NCBI GenBank assembly: GCA_020073565.1
Contig: JAIQEY010000003.1
Coordinates: 1 to 64,000, forward strand
Direction: 5' to 3'
Source: Terriglobia bacterium
GTDB lineage: Bacteria; Acidobacteriota; Terriglobia; Terriglobales; Acidobacteriaceae
DNA length: 64,000 bases
The notes beneath the pieces are model-generated. The model saw nothing but the letters and a program-made list of their open reading frames with translations. It did no database searches and had not been told where the DNA came from. This document shows, piece by piece, positions 60,372-64,000 of the stretch (positions are counted from its first letter, which is position 1; each line of letters starts with the position of its first letter). The position numbers and the translations under genes are program-made.

Positions 60372-61130
60372 ATGTGCAAGGCGCCAACCGCACGCTTTTC
60401 TGATCGGGTGGAGAACTACGTTCGCCACCGTCCCGGATACCCGCCCGAAGTCCTCGATGTGCTCCGCGCGGAATGCGGACTGCGACCGAATCACGTGATC
60501 GCTGACATCGCTTCGGGAACCGGCATCTTTACCAAGCTGCTTCTCGAAAACGGCAATCCAGTCTATGCCGTCGAACCCAACCCCGAGATGCGGGAAGCGG
60601 GCGCCAGTCTGCTCACCGCCTACGACAAGCTGACCTCAGTCGCAGGAACCGCGGAAGAGACGACCCTGCCCTCCGCCTCGGTGGACTTCATCACAGCCGC
60701 GCAGGCCGCTCACTGGTTCGACCGCGACCGCGCTCGACGAGAGTTCGCTCGCATCCTGAAGCCGGCCGGATGGTGCGTGCTGATCTGGAATGAGCGCCGC
60801 ACGGCGACCACGCCTTTCCTGCGCGACTACGAGGAACTCCTGCTGACCTACGGCACCGACTACAAAGAAGTCCGCCATGAGCGCACCACCGCCGTGATCC
60901 ACGAATTCTTCGCGCCCTCGCCTTATCAGGAGCGCGTTTTCGACTTCCGGCAGCGCTTCGATTACGAAGGCGCCGCTGGACGCCTGCTGTCTTCTTCCTA
61001 TGCGCCGCTTGAAGGTCATCCCAATCACGCCCCGATGATGCGCGAACTCGAGCGCATCGTCAGGGCCCACGCGCAGCACGGCCTGGTCGAATTCGAATAC
61101 AACACGCGCGTGTTCTACGGAATTCTGTAA
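60372..61130 (+). CDS. Class I SAM-dependent methyltransferase
   Basis: Soluble methyltransferase of 252 residues. Motif I VIADIASGTGIFTKLLLENG, the acidic loop VEPNPEMREAG, and motif III region SVDFITAAQAAHWFDRDRAR match small-molecule methyltransferases of the UbiE/trans-aconitate type. The substrate is unknown. The start ATG is at 60372, 59 bp from the divergent redoxin. The stop TAA (61128-61130) lies at the edge of an 8-bp repeat array that continues to 61216. The decarboxylase follows on the same strand. Confidence 0.88.
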   Translation: MCKAPTARFSDRVENYVRHRPGYPPEVLDVLRAECGLRPNHVIADIASGTGIFTKLLLENGNPVYAVEPNPEMREAGASLLTAYDKLTSVAGTAEETTLPSASVDFITAAQAAHWFDRDRARREFARILKPAGWCVLIWNERRTATTPFLRDYEELLLTYGTDYKEVRHERTTAVIHEFFAPSPYQERVFDFRQRFDYEGAAGRLLSSSYAPLEGHPNHAPMMRELERIVRAHAQHGLVEFEYNTRVFYGIL

Positions 61131-61216
61131 TTGTGTAATTTTGCAATTTGGTAATTTTGGAAGTCGGTCAACACTTTGTCGGTCAAATTACCGATTACAA
61201 AATTACAAAATTACTA
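61127..61216. repeat. 8-bp tandem arrays with facing arms
   Basis: Left arm: GTAATT at 61127, 61135 and 61151, with GCAATT at 61143, so exact 8-bp steps. Right arm: ATTAC at 61187, 61194, 61202 and 61210 (7, 8, 8 bp). The arms are complementary (GTAAT / ATTAC) and could pair across the intervening sequence. The stop codon of the methyltransferase gene is inside the left arm, and the decarboxylase start follows 7 bp after the right arm. Confidence 0.8.
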
Positions 61217-61222
61217 AATCCC

Positions 61223-62665
61223 ATGCCTGACACCAAATCCTTCCACATGTCTCCCGAAGAGTTTCGCCGCCAGGGCCACGCCGTGGTCGACTGGATCGCC
61301 GATTACATGTCGCGCGTTGAGAGTTTCCCCGTCCTTTCGCGCGTTCAGCCCGGCGAGATCCGCTCCCAGCTGCCGCCCAGAGCGCCGCAGAAAGGCGAAG
61401 CGTTCGACCAGGTCCTCGCTGACATCCAGCGCGTAATCCTTCCCGGCATTACGCATTGGCAGTCGCCCAATTGGTACGCGTACTTCCCCGCCAACGCGTC
61501 GGGGCCGGCAATCCTTGGTGATCTGCTGTCATCCGGGTTGGGGGTTCAGGGCATGCTCTGGTCCACCAGTCCGGCTTGCACTGAACTTGAGACCCACGTT
61601 CTCGACTGGCTGGTCACCGCGCTGGGCTTGCCGGAGAAGTTTCTCTCTTCGAACACCGGGGGCGGCGTCATACAGGACACGGGTTCCAGCGCCAATCTCT
61701 GTGCATTGCTGGCGGCCCGTGAGCGAACGACGCAGTTTGCCAGCAATGAGCGAGGGTGCAACGGGCGCCTGGTCGGGTATTGCTCCACCCAGACGCACTC
61801 GTCCGTCGAGAAGGCCATGAAGATCGCCGGCCTGGGCTCACACAACCTGCGTCAGATTGAAGTCGACCAGGACTTTGCCCTGCGGCCTGAAGTTCTCGCG
61901 CATCGAATCGAAGTCGATAAGAAAGCGGGTCTGATTCCCTGCTTTGTCTGCGCCACCATCGGAACAACTTCCTCGTGTGCAATCGATCCAGTGCGCGAGA
62001 TCGGCCGCATCTGCCGTGACCACAATCTCTGGCTGCACGTGGATTCGGCCATGAGCGGCACCGCCGCGCTCTGTCCCGAGTTCCGCTTCCTCCACGACGG
62101 CGTCGAGTTCGCCGACAGCTACACCTTCAACCCGCACAAGTGGATGTTCACCAACTTCGATTGCACCTGCTTCTTCGTGGCCGACCGCGCGCATCTCATC
62201 CAAACGTTCTCGGTGCTGCCGGAGTACCTGCGCAACCAGGCCACCGAGTCAGGCGCGGTCATCGACTATCGCGATTGGCACATTCAGCTTGGGCGCCGAT
62301 TCCGCTCGCTCAAGCTGTGGTTTGTGATCCGTCACTACGGAATCGAAGGCCTGCAGCATCATGTCCGCGAGCATGTACGGCTTGCCCAGCAGTTCGTCGA
62401 ATGGGTGCGTTCCGATTCGCGCTTCGAGCTGGCCGCGCCCGCGAAGCTCAATTTGGTCTGCTTCCGCCTGCGCTCGGGCGACCAAGCGAATCAGACTCTC
62501 ATGGACCGCCTGAATGGCAGTGGCGACCTCTTTATGACGCACACCAAGCTCGACGGCAAGCTCACGCTGCGCTTTTGCGTCGGCCAGACAAACACGGAAG
62601 CCCGGCATGTGGAGCGGGCCTGGCAGCGCATTCAGCAAGAGACTGCGCGACTCGAAAATTCCTGA
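61223..62665 (+). CDS. Pyridoxal-phosphate-dependent decarboxylase (aromatic L-amino-acid decarboxylase-like)
   Basis: Group II PLP decarboxylase of 480 residues, cytoplasmic. Recognisable parts: EEFRRQGHAVVDWIADYM (N-terminal helix), HWQSPNWYAYFPANASGPAI, GGGVIQDTGSSANLCALLAA, CATIGTTSSCAIDPVREIGR, LWLHVDSAMSGTAALCPEFR and the PLP-lysine site FNPHKWMFTNFDC. It resembles tryptophan/tyrosine (aromatic) decarboxylases; the true substrate is not certain. The ATG at 61223 matches the family N-terminus; an earlier in-frame ATG at 61148 would be encoded by repeat DNA. Nudix hydrolase follows on the same strand 13 bp after the stop. Confidence 0.92.
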   Translation: MPDTKSFHMSPEEFRRQGHAVVDWIADYMSRVESFPVLSRVQPGEIRSQLPPRAPQKGEAFDQVLADIQRVILPGITHWQSPNWYAYFPANASGPAILGDLLSSGLGVQGMLWSTSPACTELETHVLDWLVTALGLPEKFLSSNTGGGVIQDTGSSANLCALLAARERTTQFASNERGCNGRLVGYCSTQTHSSVEKAMKIAGLGSHNLRQIEVDQDFALRPEVLAHRIEVDKKAGLIPCFVCATIGTTSSCAIDPVREIGRICRDHNLWLHVDSAMSGTAALCPEFRFLHDGVEFADSYTFNPHKWMFTNFDCTCFFVADRAHLIQTFSVLPEYLRNQATESGAVIDYRDWHIQLGRRFRSLKLWFVIRHYGIEGLQHHVREHVRLAQQFVEWVRSDSRFELAAPAKLNLVCFRLRSGDQANQTLMDRLNGSGDLFMTHTKLDGKLTLRFCVGQTNTEARHVERAWQRIQQETARLENS

Positions 62666-62678
62666 TACTTTGTGCCCT

Positions 62679-63179
62679 ATGGCGCGGGAGATCTCGGCAG
62701 GTGGCATCGTGCTGCGGCAGATGGATGGAGTCTGGAATGTTGCCCTGATCGAACCCCAGAAAGAGAGCCCGAAGCCAGCCAAGTCGCCTCGCAAGCGCAC
62801 GCGCGCCGTGCTGGCGCTTCCCAAGGGACTGGTCGATCCTGGCGAGAAGCCGATGGCCACTGCTCTGCGCGAAGTAAAAGAGGAGACCGGCATCCTGGCA
62901 GAAATCGTCACCAAGCTCGTCGATATCAAGTATGTCTATGTGCGCAGCTGGGGCGATGGCGAACGCGTCTTCAAAATCGTGAGCTTCTATCTGCTGCGCT
63001 ATGTCTCGGGCGAGATCGACAACTTAGCGCCCGACATGCGGATTGAGGTGAAACGGGCACTCTGGGTGCCGCTCGACGAAGCGAGCCGGCAACTGGCCTA
63101 CAGCAACGAACGCAAGGTTCTCCGCCAGGCCCAGGAGTATCTCGAAACTCGCGGTCTTGTGCCCGAAAAGACGCCCTGA
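62679..63179 (+). CDS. Nudix hydrolase
   Basis: Nucleoside-diphosphate-linked moiety hydrolase of 166 residues, cytoplasmic. Nudix box GLVDPGEKPMATALREVKEE followed by TGI matches Gx5Ex7REUxEExGU. The lead segment REISAGGIVLRQMDGVWNVA is typical of the RppH/MutT-like small enzymes; the substrate is unknown. The ATG at 62679 fits; an upstream ATG at 62607 would overlap the decarboxylase end. It is co-directional with the decarboxylase gene, so probably in one transcript. Confidence 0.93.
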   Translation: MAREISAGGIVLRQMDGVWNVALIEPQKESPKPAKSPRKRTRAVLALPKGLVDPGEKPMATALREVKEETGILAEIVTKLVDIKYVYVRSWGDGERVFKIVSFYLLRYVSGEIDNLAPDMRIEVKRALWVPLDEASRQLAYSNERKVLRQAQEYLETRGLVPEKTP

Positions 63180-63318
63180 GCGCGGGTGCCGGATCATTCC
63201 CGAACGTCACACGGAGATGTGATCCATGCACTGCGGATATGTGATCCATGTACTTGCGAGATTATTCGAAAAGTGATCTCCATTGGGCCGGTAAGTCATT
63301 GTAGGCAAAAGATTTATC

Positions 63319-63347
63319 TTGACATCCTTATCCGGGAAGTCTACTGT
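63319..63347 (+). promoter_or_regulatory. sigma70-like promoter in intergenic DNA
   Basis: TTGACA at 63319-63324, 17 bp spacer, TACTGT at 63342-63347. It is not followed by any protein gene on the plus strand but by a hairpin terminator 15 bp later, which suggests a short RNA transcript. Confidence 0.5.
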
Positions 63348-63352
63348 GAATA

Positions 63353-63416
63353 CAACTTAATAGGGCGCATGCCGTTGCCATCCTCACCCCACATCTATCG
63401 GCATGCGCCCGTTCTT
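63353..63416 (+). ncRNA. Candidate small RNA (about 60 nt) with C-rich loop
   Basis: Between the promoter-like sequence (63319-63347) and a T-run lies one hairpin: GGGCGCATGCCG (63363-63374) pairs perfectly with CGGCATGCGCCC (63399-63410), loop of 24 nt containing CCATCCTCACCCC, then GTTCTTTTTG. The unpaired CCTCACCCC-type loop is complementary to Shine-Dalgarno-like G-rich sequences. This is a prediction from base pairing only; expression is unknown. Confidence 0.45.
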
Positions 63417-63418
63417 TT
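63363..63418 (+). terminator. Rho-independent-like terminator
   Basis: 12-bp perfect inverted repeat (63363-63374 / 63399-63410) followed by GTTCTTTTT. The long loop is unusual; it ends the short transcript predicted above and could also stop read-through from the Nudix gene. Confidence 0.6.
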
Positions 63419-63456
63419 TGGGGTGTTTTCCAACCCGCGAGAGATGGGCGGAACAT

Positions 63457-63628
63457 GGTCCCGAAGGGACCTCCGAAAATAGCCCGCCAGTTTACGAGCG
63501 GGATGGCGCGGTGAGAACGCACGGAGTGCCCGGAGGCACGACTGAATCGCACGCTGCGCAGGTGAACTTCAGTCGTCCCTCCGGGACTTGCTCGGCCGTA
63601 CCAGTCTTCCCGGCGCTGAAGCGCCGGG
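63457..63628. repeat. Composite palindromic intergenic repeat, third copy
   Basis: GGTCCCGAAGGGACC (63457-63471), GTCCCTCCGGGAC (63575-63587) and CCCGGCGCTGAAGCGCCGGG (63609-63628, 9-bp stem). Same modules, same order as 59402-59511. This and the region to 63703 form a gap of about 520 bases (with the small RNA candidate) in which no protein gene is supported. Confidence 0.75.
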
Positions 63629-63703
63629 CTGTTTTCAGTCGTCTCTGGCGGGACTGGACAATCCATCATGTCTCCGAGGGTGTGAACAGAAGCCGAGTTG
63701 TCT

Positions 63704-64000
63704 CTAGCTCGCTTTGCCGCGAAGCGCGCGATCCACCGCCTGTTTCTCCCCCAACTCCAACTCCCGCGCCGCACCTTTCTTCAGATCGCCGAGCTCCAGC
63801 GGCCCGACCGCGACCCGCACCAGCCGCAGGACCTCCACCTCCAGCGCTTTCAGCAGACGGCGAATGTGCCGATTTTTCCCCTCATCCAGCGTGATCTCAA
63901 GCCAGCTATTCTTCTCTCCGTGTCGCAGAAGCCGCGCCGCCCTTACCCGCAGGCGATCGCCATCGACCGTCGCACCCCGCCTGATCTTCGCCAGCAAGGC
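63704..64000 (-). CDS. RsuA/RluB-type pseudouridine synthase, C-terminal part (5' end beyond window)
   Basis: C-terminal part of an rRNA large/small-subunit pseudouridine synthase (RsuA/RluB/RluE/RluF group). The frame is open to the right edge, so the N-terminal S4 domain and catalytic Asp motif are outside. Visible: SWLEITLDEGKNRHIRRLLK, equivalent to the conserved GKNRQVRRM segment, then VEVLRLVRVAVGPLELGDLK, and a Glu/Lys/Arg-rich end. Not enough remains to say which of the four subfamilies it is; position next to repeats gives no context. Confidence 0.85.
   Translation of the reverse strand, partial: ALLAKIRRGATVDGDRLRVRAARLLRHGEKNSWLEITLDEGKNRHIRRLLKALEVEVLRLVRVAVGPLELGDLKKGAARELELGEKQAVDRALRGKAS

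Overview
The window looks like a chromosomal segment of an Acidobacteriota bacterium (Terriglobia/'Koribacter'-like). This is inferred from the GC-rich sequence, several FG-GAP/ASPIC-UnbV ('CRTAC1') proteins, a multihaem cytochrome-TPR fusion, and intergenic spaces full of short palindromic and tandem-repeat elements. No rRNA, tRNA, CRISPR array or prophage was recognised. About 50 genes are supported, mostly housekeeping or single-gene units on both strands.

Layout. 0-2.4 kb: the 3' part of an S9 peptidase, then the tail of a decayed MFS transporter. 2.35-5.2 kb: a methyltransferase pseudogene cut off by an IS91-like element that carries a HUH transposase and a tyrosine recombinase. 5.3-16.9 kb: alpha/beta hydrolase, PspC protein, TPR protein, zinc-ribbon proteins, thiD, rlpA, pyrF, queG, the ferredoxin:NADP oxidoreductase pair nfnA-nfnB and a PleD-like diguanylate cyclase. 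17-24.3 kb: kdpA without kdpB/C, a 5'-truncated phosphoesterase, a 3-hydroxyacyl-CoA dehydrogenase with a coupled small gene, a hemerythrin, and an OlsF-like bifunctional acyltransferase. 24.4-33.4 kb: malQ, a PpiD-like foldase, a GH2 exo-glucosaminidase-like enzyme, an APC permease and a ChbG-like deacetylase; the GH2 enzyme and deacetylase suggest use of chitin or chitosan oligomers.

33.4-43.7 kb is the most distinctive region. Four large genes on the minus strand encode, in transcription order, a membrane-anchored five-haem cytochrome with C-terminal TPRs, an exported ASPIC/UnbV propeller protein, a 1152-residue TPR-propeller-ASPIC protein with a long C-terminal extension, and another propeller-ASPIC protein. 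Each propeller protein has seven calcium-loop-like motifs. The set looks like an envelope-located electron-transfer and scaffold system of unknown function and is the best candidate here for an undescribed system.

43.9-51.6 kb: amidase, FNR-like regulator, a FadN-type beta-oxidation enzyme, DoxX and thiC. 51.6-55.1 kb: a small accessory island of unrecognised genes, one with a 15-bp in-frame minisatellite. 55.3-64 kb: MarC, a proline-rich membrane protein, an M28 peptidase of the glutamate carboxypeptidase II type, a redoxin lacking its peroxidatic cysteine, a methyltransferase, an aromatic amino-acid decarboxylase-like enzyme, a Nudix hydrolase and the end of an RsuA/RluB pseudouridine synthase.

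Across the window, gene boundaries carry several repeat families. The most striking are tandem arrays of exactly 7 bp (sometimes 8 bp) period, often as two facing arms that could form long hairpins. Some reach into coding sequence: the QueG N-terminus and an internal QueG loop, a signal-peptide start, and stop codons. A compact promoter-plus-terminator unit near 63.35 kb may encode a roughly 60-nt RNA with a C-rich loop.
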